Positions 51,725-62,320 are shown, counted from the stretch's first letter. The stretch: 64,000 nt of DNA from Petaurus breviceps papuanus (GCA_028583685.1 JAMXIF010001253.1:72921320-72985319); one strand, 5' to 3'. Numbers and translations are program-made. The notes: generated by a model not told the origin, from the sequence alone.

Positions 51725-52350
51725 GCCCTTTTCATCTTACATCTGGGCTATTGCAATAACCTACTAGTTAGTCTCCCTGCCACATATCTCTTTCCCTCCC
51801 AGTCCACTCTTTACTCATCTGTCAGAGTGATCTTGCTAAAGCTCTTGTACTCACTAAACTCTGTCACCTCCATAATCAAATGTAAAATCTCCTGGCGTTC
51901 AAAGCCCTTCAAAATCTCCCTCCCTCCCACTCCTTTCCAGTCACTTTACAACTTCCACCTCCCCTCCCCCACTATGTACTCTATTATCTAGTGACATTGT
52001 CCTCCTTGTTCCATGAACGAGAAACTCCATTCCTCAACTCTGGGCATTTTCGTTGACTATTCTCCATGCATGGAATGCTCTTCTTCCTCCTATTCACCTC
52101 CTGGTTTCTTTCAAGTCCCAGGTGAAATTTCACCTTTTAAAGCAAGCCTTTCCCAAACTCCCATAATCCAATGCCTTTCCTTTGTTGATTATTTCAATTT
52201 TTTCCTGTATATAACCTTGTTTATTCATAGTTATTTGCATGTTGTCTTCTCCATTTGACTGTGGAGGCTGCATTTTACCTTTCTTTGTATTTCCAGTACT
52301 TAGTGCAATGCTTGGTACATAGTGGACACATAATAAATGTTTTTGGACTT
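51725..52350 (+). mobile_element. L2 LINE 3' end, sense
   Basis: CTTACATCTGGGCTATTGCA, CAGAGTGATCTTGCTAAAGC, TTCAAAGCCCTTCAAAATCT, CCATGCATGGAATGCTCTTC, AAGTCCCAGGTGAAATTTCA and the L2 terminus AGTACTTAGTGCAATGCTTGG / CATAATAAATGTTTTTGGA. The frames at 51656-51991 and 52013-52258 fall inside it. Confidence 0.92.
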
Positions 52351-52354
52351 CATG

Positions 52355-52810
52355 ACCAAATGAATGGGAGCTAAGTAATGAATGTTTGAAATAATCCAGT
52401 GCTGAGGTTTGCCCAGACACAAGTAGTGATAGGACGTTGGATGTAAGAGCAAAGAAGAATGTAGAATTAAAATATTTCTCTGTTGGACTGAAGAGGAAGG
52501 AAAGTAAATTGAAAGCAGAAGGTGATGGTCTGAGAAAGTAAGAAGAGAGATAGGAAGTGTGGAACTGTATCAGGTTATGGTCAGATGGGAGAATTCAGAG
52601 TTTCTCATTAAGGAAGTGGAATACTTTTGGATAATGGTGAGATCTAGTATGAGGCCATTTATATATGTGGGTGAGGTTGAACAAAAGTCATGGGATTTAA
52701 GGAGACTGAGCAAGGGGAGGTTAAAGGGTTCAGGTGTTAGATGGGCATGTTCATCACCAGGTTGCTAAATAATGAGGAACCTTTCAGATATAGCAAATGT
52801 AGCAGATCAT
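52355..52810. other. Possible further L2 antisense remnant
   Basis: Purine-rich text such as GATGTAAGAGCAAAGAAGAAT and CATTTATATATGTGGGTGAG may be decayed LINE. No gene seen. Confidence 0.3.
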
Positions 52811-52814
52811 CTGC

Positions 52815-52925
52815 TTGAGGGGTGGAGAACCTGAGGCCTCAAGGCCACATGTGGCCCTCTAGGTCCTCAAGTGTGGCTCTTTGATTCAATCCAAATTTCA
52901 CAGAACAAATCTCCTTAATAAAAGA
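52815..52925. mobile_element. hAT-type MITE, one arm only
   Basis: GGGGTGGAGAACCTGAGGCC, TCAAGGCCACATGTGGCCCT, AGGTCCTCAAGTGTGGCTC and CACAGAACAAATCTCCTTAA match one arm of a long-palindrome hAT MITE common in marsupials. The expected mirrored second arm is not present after TTAATAAAAG. Confidence 0.7.
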
Positions 52926-52929
52926 ATCT

Positions 52930-54215
52930 GTATCAGAATATCAATATCAGTACTCAGAGTATCAGGGAAAGCACAAATCCTTGAATTATTGAAGTGATCT
53001 ATAATTTCTATTACCCAAAGATGACTTTCCTGGCCTCACTTGCAGTGAGTAGACATTAAATATCCAAGTGCAAGAGCAAAAGTTTCATTGTCTTTTATGA
53101 CAATGATGATAATGAAAAAATTACTTTTATTGAGTTTACTTTTTTCTTTAGAAATCCTTGAAATTCTTTGTCTCCATTCTCCTAATCTTCAAAGATGAAA
53201 CTGTATTTTTCAGTCCTCTTATGGCTGCTTATCAATCCATAAGTATTTTCACAGAAGAAAGAAAGGAAGGGTCAAAGTAAGACTGACAAATGTCTTAGTT
53301 ATTAGCCAATGTGGTAGGGAAAAATATGTGTGTACATATATGTATGTATATATAAAACCATACATATGTGTGAGTGTGAAGATAAGTCTAAGACACAATG
53401 ATATGGATACAATTGAATCTAGTCAGGATGGAAATGTTACTAACTCTGTGACACAAAGTGATTCTACCTTAGGTTGGTCAAGAGAACATTTTCATCTGAG
53501 TTTAAGTAGTCAGGCCTCAGTCATCAAAAGATATTCCCTGTTTTGGGAATATCTGTGCCTCCATTGCCTTGCCCTTCAAGCCAAATTGTGATCAAGCAGT
53601 GTTTCCCAAACTATAGCCATTGGTGATATGGTCACTGAAGCTAAAAATTGTCCAGATAGCAATGATGGAACAAACAAAAGAACAAAAAAAAAACAGCAGT
53701 CAAAAGTACTAATTTTCACTGATGTAAAATCACCCTTTCAAGAAGACATTTCTATGACAACAAAAACAAAAATAAAAAACCCAAACTACTGAGTGAATGC
53801 TCATTAGATTGATCTAGGGTTTCCAAGATGGAGGAAGACAAACAGAGGAAGAAGACTATCCCCGAATATCTTCCATGACTTTGCCAACTAGCCTCTGTCA
53901 GCTGAGCTTGGGGCCACAAAGTATGTTGCTAAAGCTAGATGATGATAACAATTTATTTTTAGATTCTCTGTAGTCATAGAGAAGTTGTTTATGTTATTGA
54001 ATGAAACAAAGCTTTTAAACTTGGAGACTTTCAATTTTAAAATATCATTTATTCCTAAAATATACATATGGTTGGGGCTGGGGCTGGGATAGAGAATAGA
54101 AGTGAGGTTTAAAGGAATAGCAAGAAAGAGTGGGAAGCTTTGATCACATCGGAAGGGTAGATCAGAAGAATCATCAACCACTTTGTTGAGCCTGTCAGTC
54201 AATGGGGTTAGATTA
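52930..54215. other. Unique sequence, no gene seen
   Basis: Contains a TATG microsatellite (53320-53365). The 120-codon minus-strand frame at 53888-54250 has no recognisable family features. Confidence 0.4.
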
Positions 54216-54224
54216 AAAAGCAAT

Positions 54225-54388
54225 TCTTGATGGAATGGGCCTGGAGCCAAGAAAACCTGAGTTCAAATCCTGTTCTAGTAGTTGTGAAATGTTGGGCAAG
54301 TCTGGAGCCTGTTTCTTCATTTGTAAGATGGAAATAACAGGAGCACTTACCTCAGAGGATTGTTGTGAAGACTGAATGAGATTATATA

Positions 54389-54420
<32 letters not shown>

Positions 54421-54480
54421 CACACACATATATATATATATGTGTGTGTGTGTGTAAAAATTATTTTACAAAACTTAAAG
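54225..54480 (+). mobile_element. MIR-type SINE containing a (TA)n/(CA)n expansion
   Basis: AAAACCTGAGTTCAAATCCT, GTTGGGCAAGTCTGGAGCC and GGATTGTTGTGAAGACTGAAT. The MIR text is split by the simple repeat at 54384-54455 and ends TTACAAAACTTAAAGCA. Confidence 0.8.
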
Positions 54481-54560
54481 CATTATATATATACACACAT
54501 ATAATTATGTATATAGATAGATATCTATATACCTACATCTGTGTGTATCTATATATCTAT
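54384..54560. repeat. (TA)n/(TG)n microsatellite cluster
   Basis: TATATATATATATATATATA, CACACACATATATATA and TGTGTGTGTGTG runs. Confidence 0.92.
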
Positions 54561-54561
54561 A

Positions 54562-54805
54562 TAATTGGGAAAGCTAAGTGGCATAGAGATTGAACATTGG
54601 GCTCTATTGGTCAGGAAGACCTGAATTCAAATGTGACTCAGACACTAAGTCAATTAAACTCTTTTTGCCTCAGTTTCCTCATCTGTGAAAAGGGGATAAT
54701 TATAGCACCTGCTTTCCAGGGATGTTTTGAGAATCAAATGAGCTTCTAATTAAAAAGATCTTAGAATAGTGCCTAGCACACAATAAGTGCTATCTAAATG
54801 TTAGT
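54562..54805 (+). mobile_element. MIR/CORE-type SINE, near full length
   Basis: TTGGGAAAGCTAAGTGGCAT, AAGACCTGAATTCAAATGTG, GCCTCAGTTTCCTCATCTGT and GTGCCTAGCACACAATAAGT. Confidence 0.92.
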
Positions 54806-54875
54806 GTATGTATGTATGATATGTGTATACATGTGTGTTTGTGTGTACATACACACACACATATATATGCTAAAT
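54806..54875. repeat. (TG)/(CA) microsatellite
   Basis: TGTATGTATGATATGTGTAT and ACACACACACATATAT. Confidence 0.85.
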
Positions 54876-54919
54876 GTTATTTTAAAATAATTTAGCATGC
54901 CATTCGTTCACTTAGTTTT

Positions 54920-55390
54920 CTTTTTCTTTTTTCTTTTTACCTTTCAGTATGCCCCCCGCCCCCAACTTTGCTCCCTTCCCACTTTGTATTGGTCTCCATC
55001 CCACTTTCCCATTTTAACAAAGAACACTTAAGCAAAACCATCTCCTAGTAGAGGGATTTCTTATCAACAGTTTAATCACTTTTTTACCTGCTAACAAATT
55101 GTTTTCTAGAATTTTTGGACTGATATATGTGTCTACCCACAGCACATTTGTATGCCTGTCCTCCCACAGACTCCTCTACTTTGACTCAATTTTTTTTATC
55201 ATCTTTGCCAATTTTGTGGGTGTGAGGTATAGCCTCAGAGTTGTATTAATGTGCATTTATCTTCTTATTAGTCCTTTGGAACATTCTTTCATAGTGATTT
55301 TGTTCATTTTTATTTCTTCTTCTGAAAACAATTTTTTCATTTTTCTTGTTACATCCATGGGAAAATGAACCTGTGTATAGATTCATTTTT
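54920..55390 (-). mobile_element. Old antisense L1 3' region
   Basis: Reversed 3' end (CCCACTTTCCCATTTTAACA, CTTAAGCAAAACCATCTCC), then TTTTGGACTGATATATGTGT, GTATGCCTGTCCTCCCACAG and GTGTGAGGTATAGCCTCAGA, as in other L1 3'UTRs here. The 89-codon frame at 55099-55368 lies inside. Confidence 0.8.
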
Positions 55391-55394
55391 AAAC

Positions 55395-56095
55395 TTATTC
55401 AAACCTAGTATTTTATAGTAGAACTTGCAATAATGGAATAGATTACTTAAGGAAATTGTAGTATCTCTTTTCACAGAGATCTTTAGAAACAAAATAGTTA
55501 GGATATGATTAGGATGGTTTGGGTATAGCTATGTCCATAGGGGAGAGGAGCATGGGTTAATTGATGATCATTATAATGATTAGATGACCCTCGAAGGTCT
55601 CTTCCTGTTCTATAATTCCATGTTACTGAGATCACTGACACTGCCTACATGTTAGGCTTGTTAATGTTATTTATTTTTAGATAGCAACTAAATGGAGAGA
55701 CTAAAAGAGGTAAAGGCTACCATGGGGAATACAGAAACATTTCTGAGATGTGTCTGGTCATTCTGAACCTCTCCATAATAGCATTAAGTAGATCAATAAG
55801 TAGAAGGAAGATTTTTTCCAGTCATGTCTGGACATGGGGGAGGAGGGGAAAAGGAAGAGCCTTCTTTCAAACTATGTTTAAGTCTTCCAGGATTTCGGTT
55901 CAAAAGGAGACAAGTCTTAAAGAATAGTTAGCTTTGACCTTGGGTAAATTACTTAACCCCAATTGCCTTGCCTTCCCCCCTCCAAAAAAAAGAACAGTTA
56001 GATTTTATAGATCTTGTAATAAAATTTCAGTAATAATATTTGTGCCTCATTTGGTTGCAATATTACCATGTGACAAAGTTTTGAGAGCTTACTTT
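55395..56095. other. Unique sequence with a SINE tail scrap
   Basis: 55935-55992 (TTTGACCTTGGGTAAATTAC, TTAACCCCAATTGCC, then A-rich) is the 3' end of a tRNA-derived SINE. The rest is unremarkable. Confidence 0.5.
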
Positions 56096-56099
56096 GAAT

Positions 56100-56430
56100 C
56101 ATGACCTCTATGATTAAATCCAAACTGCTCTGTTTGGCATCTAAATCTCTTTACGTCATGGTTCCAGCCCATTCACCCTTTCCCCATTCTCCATTCCAGC
56201 CAAATTTGGCTGTTGTTACTCTCCTGACCAACATTCCACTTCACATCTTGGTCTTGACACACAAGCTGCTTCCTGTGACTAGAAGGCCCTTTCTTTTCCC
56301 CTCCTCCAACCATCTCATAGAATCCCTCTTTTCATCCAAGGCTTAGTTCAAATACCACTTCCAGAAAGATCTCTTTTCTGATAATTATTCCAAATTTGTA
56401 TTTGTTTTGTATTCATCTTATATGTAAGTT
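56100..56430 (+). mobile_element. L2 LINE fragment, sense
   Basis: ATGATTAAATCCAAACTGCT, GTTTGGCATCTAAATCTCTT, GAATCCCTCTTTTCATCCAAG and CTTAGTTCAAATACCACTTCC correspond to the L2 ORF2 end/3' region. The 81-codon frame at 56101-56346 is part of it. Confidence 0.88.
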
Positions 56431-56664
56431 CCTTAAGTGAATCTTGGAAGACATCTCATCTTGCTGTTTTTCCTAGATAGTTTAACCAAGAATGGGGAAG
56501 AAAATGGTAAGGGAGCATAAGTAAGATGCCCAGAGTTCTCATGACTAAAGGACCCAGAAGACCCCTAGTCTGCTACTATTTTCACAAAGCTGCTGGGATG
56601 CCTTAAAAGTAAAGAAGAAAAAAAGAGAAACACATTAAAATCTACTGTCAATATTTCTAATACA

Positions 56665-56780
56665 TGTGATCATAGGATCACAGATTTTGTATTCAAAAGG
56701 ACCTTAGACTATATCTAATGCAACTTCCTCTTTTTATAGGTGAGGAAACTGAAGTCAAGAGAGGTAACCAGGTAAATAGA
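56665..56780 (+). mobile_element. Old MIR-related repeat fragment
   Basis: GATCATAGGATCACAGATTT, AAAGGACCTTAGACTATATC and AGGTGAGGAAACTGAAGTCA. Confidence 0.75.
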
Positions 56781-56828
56781 TTTAGTTCTGAGGGAAAATT
56801 CCCCTTCCTGAGTCTTAGCAGGTACTTT

Positions 56829-57271
56829 TTTTTTTTTAAAGCTATTGGGGTTAAGTAACTTGCTCAAGGTTACATGGCCAGGTGTTTCTGGGTGTGGTGC
56901 TAAGTATCTGAGCCCAGATTTGATCCCAGGTCATCCTGACTCTGGGGCTAATATTCTTACTCACTGAGCCACCTGGCCACCCCTAAGCAATTGGGGTTAA
57001 GTAACTTGCTCAAGGTTACGGACCAGGTGTTTCTGGGTGGGTGCTAAGTATCTGAGCCCAGATTTGATCCCAGGTCATCCTGACTCTGGGGCTAATATTC
57101 TTACTCACTGAGCCACCTGGCCACCCCTAAGCAATTGGGGTTAAGTAACTTGCTCAAGGTTACGGGCCAGGTGTTTCTGGGTGGGTGCTAAGTGTCTGAG
57201 CCCAGATTCGATCCCAGGTCATCCCGACTCTGGGGCCGGTGCTCTTACTCACTGGGCCACCTGGCCGCCCC
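56829..57271 (-). mobile_element. WSINE-like SINE trimer
   Basis: Three head-to-tail monomers (about 56837-56983, 56984-57127 and 57128-57271; the last two are 144 bp each). There is only one outer A tail (T run 56826-56836) and one perfect 14-bp target duplication TTAGCAGGTACTTT (56815-56828, 57272-57285). Monomers 1 and 2 (plus-strand order) share private variants such as GGGGCTAATATTCTTACTC, absent from monomer 3 (GGGGCCGGTGCTCTTACTC). This suggests that one unit was duplicated from its neighbour. The minus-strand frame 57160-57381 overlaps it. Confidence 0.95.
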
Positions 57272-57285
57272 TTAGCAGGTACTTT

Positions 57286-57740
57286 CCTCAGTATACTAAA
57301 TGGACCTGGTATGCTTAAAGAGTTTATGCATATATAGTATCTTTTTTTTTCTCCAGATGTCATAAAGCAATTTATACTCATTTATCATATCCTTATTTAG
57401 AGTAGTCATCGTGATTTCTTTGTAGTTCTTTTCTCTTTTAGTGGGCTATTAGCTTTATGGATAGGGACTGTATCTTATTTAATTGTTGATTCTCCCCCAG
57501 TCTTACATGGTACTCATCATATTGTAGGCACTAATACATGCTTGACTTTCCTCCTTTATTGCACAGTGGGGAGATTATGAAGACAGAATGTTACTTAAAC
57601 TGTAAGGTGCAGTGTCTTAGAATTTTGCTGAACAGTTTTGCTATGTGGCAAAGGATGGCAAAATTAGTGTGGGGAGGCTATGTCAAGAAATGAATATCAT
57701 ATAAAGAACAAAAAGAATCAATAAAGCATTGGTAAGGGAA
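57286..57740. other. Unique sequence, no gene seen
   Basis: 57440-57550 (GGATAGGGACTGTATCTTAT, TACTCATCATATTGTAGGCA) may be a decayed L2 3' end. No gene recognised. Confidence 0.4.
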
Positions 57741-57744
57741 GGGG

Positions 57745-57952
57745 AGACAGATGAACAGACACAGAGGGGGAAGAGAGAGGGGGAGAGAGAAAGACAAAGA
57801 AAGGGAGAGAGGGAGACATACATACACAAAGACAGAGACAGAGTGGGAGAGACAGAAACAGAGCAACAGAACCAGAAAGACAGAGATAGACAGACAGAGT
57901 GAGAAAGACAGAGAGACAGACAGACACAGACAAAGACAGAGAGAAACAGATT
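57745..57952. repeat. Purine-rich (GACA)n/(GAGA)n tract
   Basis: About 200 bases with almost no T on the plus strand. The four Leu/Ser/Cys-rich or Arg/Glu-rich frames overlapping it are its translations. Confidence 0.92.
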
Positions 57953-57989
57953 TGTTGAATTGAATGGACAAACTGAATTCAAAATGCCT

Positions 57990-58127
57990 CAGGAGGCAGT
58001 GTGGAGCAGTGGAAAGAGCAATGACAGTAGTCCCAAGAACTAGGTCCCAATACTCACTGTCACTTACTATTTTAGCCAAGACTTTCCCTCGGTGGGACTG
58101 TCTCTTCTGCAGAACCAAGGAGTTTGG
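57990..58127 (+). mobile_element. MIR-type SINE, decayed
   Basis: GGCAGTGTGGAGCAGTGGAA, AAGAACTAGGTCCCAATACT and GAGTTTGGATCAGATTAAG. Confidence 0.7.
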
Positions 58128-58310
58128 ATCAGATTAAGGACTCTTAACCTTTGTATGTGTATCATGGAGCCTTTCAGAAGTAGTGAAACATTTAATGTTT
58201 TTAAATGAATAGAATAAAATTTTAAAAGGAAACCAATTATATTAAATACAGTTATCAGAATACTGAACAAACATAGAAGGTCATAGACCCCAGGTTAAGA
58301 ACCCCTGAGC
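58128..58310. mobile_element. hAT-type MITE
   Basis: Left end CTCTTAACCTTTG and right end CCCAGGTTAAGAACCCCTG form partly matching inverted termini of the TTAAGAACCCCTG type. The interior CATGGAGCCTTTCAGAAG ... AAGGTCATAGACCCC matches MER-like hAT MITEs. The right terminus was used as target by the next SINE. Confidence 0.65.
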
Positions 58311-58311
58311 A

Positions 58312-58467
58312 TGGGGAGGCCAGGTAGCACAGTGAGTAAGAGCACCAGCTCCAGTGTCGGGATGACCTGGATCAAATCCGGGCTCAGATACTCAGCACCA
58401 CACCCAGAAATAACTGTCGGTGTAACCTTGAGCAAGTTACTTAACCCCAATTGCTTAAAAAAAAAAA
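58312..58467 (+). mobile_element. WSINE-like SINE monomer
   Basis: GGGGAGGCCAGGTAGCACAG, AGTGTCGGGATGACCTGGAT, TAACCTTGAGCAAGTTACTT and an A tail. Perfect 15-bp duplication AAGAACCCCTGAGCA (58297-58311 and 58468-58482). Both strands' frames at 58295-58493 are its shadows. Confidence 0.95.
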
Positions 58468-58709
58468 AAGAACCCCTGAGCAACATGAGCTAGAAGGCTC
58501 CTTCTCACTCTAAATCTGTGATTCTCCCTGGAGTAATTTACTCATCCCAAATACTCAGTCTGCAATTTGAGGATTAAGAGAGGACAAGACAGAAATTGAT
58601 GGTCCTTGTTACAAAGCTTGTTAAGTATTTGGAGGGAAAACAATATAACTGAGAAAAAAAAACCTTCTGAATCTATAGAGCAGAGATTAACATAATCCAC
58701 CGAGAATAA

Positions 58710-58908
58710 TAATTGTCATTTATGTGAGGTTTCAACTTCTGTAAAGTACTTTATATACCTTATAAACAAACCTCACAGCAGTCATATGAGGATATGCAGG
58801 TATGGTAAGCATTGTTATCCCCATTTTATAAAAGAGAAAAGAAAGCTTTAGGGAAGTCAAATGACCTGAAGAAGGTGGACACATGGCAAGTGAATGCCTG
58901 AGGCAGGA
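58710..58908 (+). mobile_element. MIR-type SINE
   Basis: TCTGTAAAGTACTTTATATA, CCTCACAGCAGTCATATGAG, TTATCCCCATTTTATAAAAG and CAAGTGAATGCCTGAGGCAG. Confidence 0.82.
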
Positions 58909-58935
58909 CACACACACACACACACACACACACAC
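58909..58935. repeat. (CA)n microsatellite
   Basis: About 13 CA units. Confidence 0.95.
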
Positions 58936-59242
58936 TACACAGCAAGTATATTCAGACTTGTTGAGAATTACTCTGTAGGATTTGCATAAAATAGCAAACC
59001 AGCTTATAAATCAGGCATTCATTTTAGCACTATTCATTGAGAAAACAATTCAGGTTGAGCCCCCCAAGAGGCTATCACTTTGGGGTGAGAATGGGAGGGA
59101 AGGAGAAAGTGCCAGGCTCAGCCCCTGCCTTGATCCTCTCCATATTGGTCTATTTCTTCACCCCTTGACCAAAGGAGGATCTTGTAAACTACAGATGACC
59201 AGAAGATTTGAAATTTTTCTTTGGTGTCCTTGGAATAGCATC

Positions 59243-59370
59243 AGCAGGCAGCAGCATCTGCATTGGAAGCCAAGGATAAACTGGAAACTTGGAGGAAAGA
59301 CAGCTTTGGGATTCTACAAAGAGCCCAGCAGGAAACTTATGCCATACTAAAGGAACACTCAGCGAATATC
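59243..59370 (+). other. Exon-like coding stretch, unidentified
   Basis: One frame reads QQAAASALEAKDKLETWRKD, then SFGILQRAQQETYAILKEHS and ANIPW. It looks like an amphipathic, charged helix, unlike random AT-rich translation. It follows a weak pyrimidine stretch and AG dinucleotides (TTTCTTTGGTGTCCTTGG, then AG at 59243-59248), as a splice acceptor might. The frame then runs into a G-rich low-complexity tract with no good splice donor. It might be an exon fragment, a decayed retrocopy, or chance. No family recognised. Confidence 0.25.
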
Positions 59371-59371
59371 C

Positions 59372-59425
59372 CGTGGTGGGGTGGGGGTGGGGGAGTGGGG
59401 TGCAAGGGGGGAGAGGAGAAGAGAG
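59372..59425. repeat. G-rich low-complexity tract
   Basis: GTGGTGGGGTGGGGGTGGGG and AAGGGGGGAGAGGAG. G runs could form a G-quadruplex in principle. Confidence 0.8.
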
Positions 59426-59429
59426 GAGA

Positions 59430-61000
59430 ACTTCCAGTAATCAGGAACTAAGAATTATTTCTTTGCCACATGTGCTCTCAAAAGTTTAAGCTTACTTTTG
59501 CCTGGACTTTGTATATACATGTGGGAGGATGACTCCTAGACTTTTTCTTTTTTTTTTTTGGAGGGGGGCAGGAGTTTTATTCCAAGTACTCTTACTCTAT
59601 CACCTTATTAAATACCCCTTTCTTCAAAACTAAGATTGGTTGACTCACTGAAATGAACTAATAATCATTGGGGGAAATCTTTTGATGAGGGTTTATAACC
59701 TGTGGTACTAACACCCCTTGCCCCCAACTCCTTGGAGTTAACCTCAGATCACTGAGTGGGACACCTACCTGCCTTGCATATAGTCAATGCCTAATAAATG
59801 CTTGTTGAATTGGCTAGGTTTTATATCTCCCCAAATCCCTAGTATAATACTGTCTACATAGTAGATTATCAATAACTTCCTGATTTATTGATTAATGATG
59901 GAGAGATGTGTGGAAACAATGAATAACTAACAAGTCTCCCTGTTGACACTTCCTTTCTACATATAACCATCATGATTACTTAGCAGAGACCAGGTATTGC
60001 TGTCATTTTGACCAGAACTGCTCTACAACATTCCTACTGTATTTAGTTAGGCATTCAAGTGAACATGTTCAAAGAAATTGAAAATCAATTTGAAATTAAA
60101 CAATTGCACTGAAGTCATTTTTTCAAAAACAGGAAAATATCCCATTGTGTTTCATGAGCTTGACTTCACCACAGTAATATGTTACACTTCATTACACCAG
60201 GACATTGAATACAAAAGATAAAATGTTATTCAATAAAATAATCTACCAGTTGAACAAGGTCAGAGGTACCATCAACATGATATGTTTGAATTCAGGAAAT
60301 TAAACCACAAACAAGCTCCAAAAAAAAATGATAAAAAAACTCATGAATTTGCTTTCAAATGGTTACATTTTTAGTCACTTTTGATTTAACCATTAAAGCA
60401 GTCTTTATTATCTGTGTGATTGTTTGTTGGACCATAGCAAGGCAACCTGCATTGGCCCATCAAGGATAGATTCCTATTAGGATTCACAGAGAATCACAAG
60501 GATGAAGGATACCCCAAGAAGGCATCCAGTGCACATAGGACCATAACTTTTGAAAATGAAAAAAGATAGAATCAGTTGATTGGCAGTCAAGGTGCCCACA
60601 GTTTTCATTAAAAAAGAACCGAGTCAAGTAAGCACAGACCAAATAGAGTGACAAAATTTAACCCTTCTTGGCTAAGCTCCTATTTCTGTTTCCTGATAAG
60701 TTAATAGCTAGAACTGACTGACAGTTGATGTGGTAAGCTTCTGTCAATTTTAAATCTATAATCCTCTGCTCCTAAGATATGGTACACCTAGAGCTTCATT
60801 GTCTAAGTGGATACAATACTTTACTGAGATATAGAGGCCAAAGGAGTAATCTGTGCTATAGCTGTATGCAAACATGGAAGATGGCTATGTTAATGTGATA
60901 TTTCTCCTAATAGGTTTAGAGTTAACTAAATGTAGTATGTTTAATTTTTATTTTCCTTTGTAAGAAAGAACCTTAAATTAAAGGGGGGAAAAAGCAAATT
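59430..61000. other. Mostly unique sequence
   Basis: 59760-59815 (CCTGCCTTGCATATAGTCAA, TGCCTAATAAATGCTTGTTG) is an L2 3' end. 60420-60600 (ATTAGGATTCACAGAGAATC ... CCCAAGAAGGCATCCAGTGC) looks like an unfamiliar repeat or retrocopy remnant. No gene recognised. Confidence 0.4.
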
Positions 61001-61050
61001 TATATATATATATATATGTATGTGTACACATATATGTGTATATATACAAC
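61000..61050. repeat. (TA)/(TG) microsatellite
   Basis: TATATATATATATATGTATG and similar. Confidence 0.88.
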
Positions 61051-61054
61051 CATT

Positions 61055-61610
61055 GTGAATCTATGTCAAATATATATGACATGGATATGAGACTGAATCA
61101 ATAAAACACAGGCTTATACAATTCACCCTGTAAGAGCCTATATACTTCTATTCCCATGCATTACTGATGAGAATTTTAGTCACCTTCACAAAAATAAACA
61201 AGTATACATGAGTTTTGATGCAACAAGACATTTTCTTCTGAGAGTGAGCATCTACTTCATGAAGAGGAAAATGGAAAGAGATCATGTCAGCTCTCATCTC
61301 CTAGTAGGTAATTGTAATAAGGTCTCTTAAGGATTGCCCAGGTAGAACTATGAAAGGTTGGCCATGAGTAAGTATTGACTTCATAGATACATTGGGTCCT
61401 TTCCACTCTACTACCCAGTGGTAAACCTCTCCCCACCTCCCCCTAACCACCTTCATAGGGAGTATGCCCCAGGGCATAAGAAGAAGCTTAGTTTAATTTC
61501 ACTCAATAAGTTCTTATTCTGAGTGCTCTGCTAGGTGTGTGTATATGTGGGGGAGCAGATACAAATTTTAGAGAATATACAATCTTATCACCATGGAAAT
61601 TATAATATGG
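61055..61610. other. Unique sequence, no gene seen
   Basis: No repeat or gene recognised. Confidence 0.4.
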
Positions 61611-61614
61611 AAGC

Positions 61615-62095
61615 AATTCAGTTCAATTCCACAAGCCTTTATAAAACATGTACTATGTGCCTGGTACTCTGCAAGTAAGTCACTAGGGATACAGATACAA
61701 AACCCCAAAATAGTCCTTGCCATCAAGGCCTTGCCTTCAAGGAGCTCCTGTTTTACTTAAAGGTGACTTTAATGCAAAGTAGTTCATGAGAATATTTTAA
61801 AAGATGGACAAAGTGGAATGTGAAGAATGATCAGAATTCTGGGAAGAGTTAAGGTTTACTTTGTGATTTGAAGGATTAGTAGGAATTCCAGAGTGGATGA
61901 GGCAGGAGAGAAGGGAGGGAAGGCCATAGAGCTGGTTATTCTAAATGTGGGCACAGAATACACCAAGGCAAGGAGGAAGAAAGAGGATATATTCAGAGCT
62001 CAGCAAGTAGTCCAGTTTGGCTGAAAATCTGTGGAATATATTATGGTTGATGAGCAGAGATGTAAGATAAGGCTGGAAAGGAGGCTCTTTGAAAC
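61615..62095 (-). mobile_element. L2/L3-type LINE 3' portion
   Basis: TACTATGTGCCTGGTACTCT, ATAGTCCTTGCCATCAAGGC, CTTCAAGGAGCTCCTGTTTT, GAATTCCAGAGTGGATGAGG, AGTAGTCCAGTTTGGCTG and GATAAGGCTGGAAAGGAGG lie in the order of the reversed 3' end and ORF2 C-terminus. Confidence 0.8.
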
Positions 62096-62139
62096 TCTCT
62101 TTCCCTATATTTTCAGGGATGTAGATAGCTGATGCCTTC

Positions 62140-62320
62140 ATGCATGTATACAAACACATGTATATGCATATATGCATAGGTATGTCTACACATACGCACA
62201 TTTGTATAATATGTGTGTGCATGCATAAGCAAACATATATACATATTTAAATAAATGTATCTAGCTAGATATAGACAAACACATATTCATGGATTCATGT
62301 ATATATATACTCATAAACCA
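62140..62320. repeat. (CATA)/(TG) microsatellite cluster
   Basis: Alternating purine-pyrimidine units such as ACACATGTATATGCATATAT. The frame at 61941-62222 (minus) is partly its translation. Confidence 0.8.

Noticed and set aside
53597-53660. CAGTGTTTCCCAAAC, resembling a hAT terminus
   Set aside because: No matching second terminus or 8-bp duplication found; could be chance.
54213-54425. Minus-strand 70-codon frame
   Set aside because: MIR plus TA repeat translation.
57678-58118. 146-codon Leu/Ser/Cys-rich minus-strand frame resembling a membrane protein
   Set aside because: Antisense translation of the GACA/GAGA purine tract and a MIR fragment.
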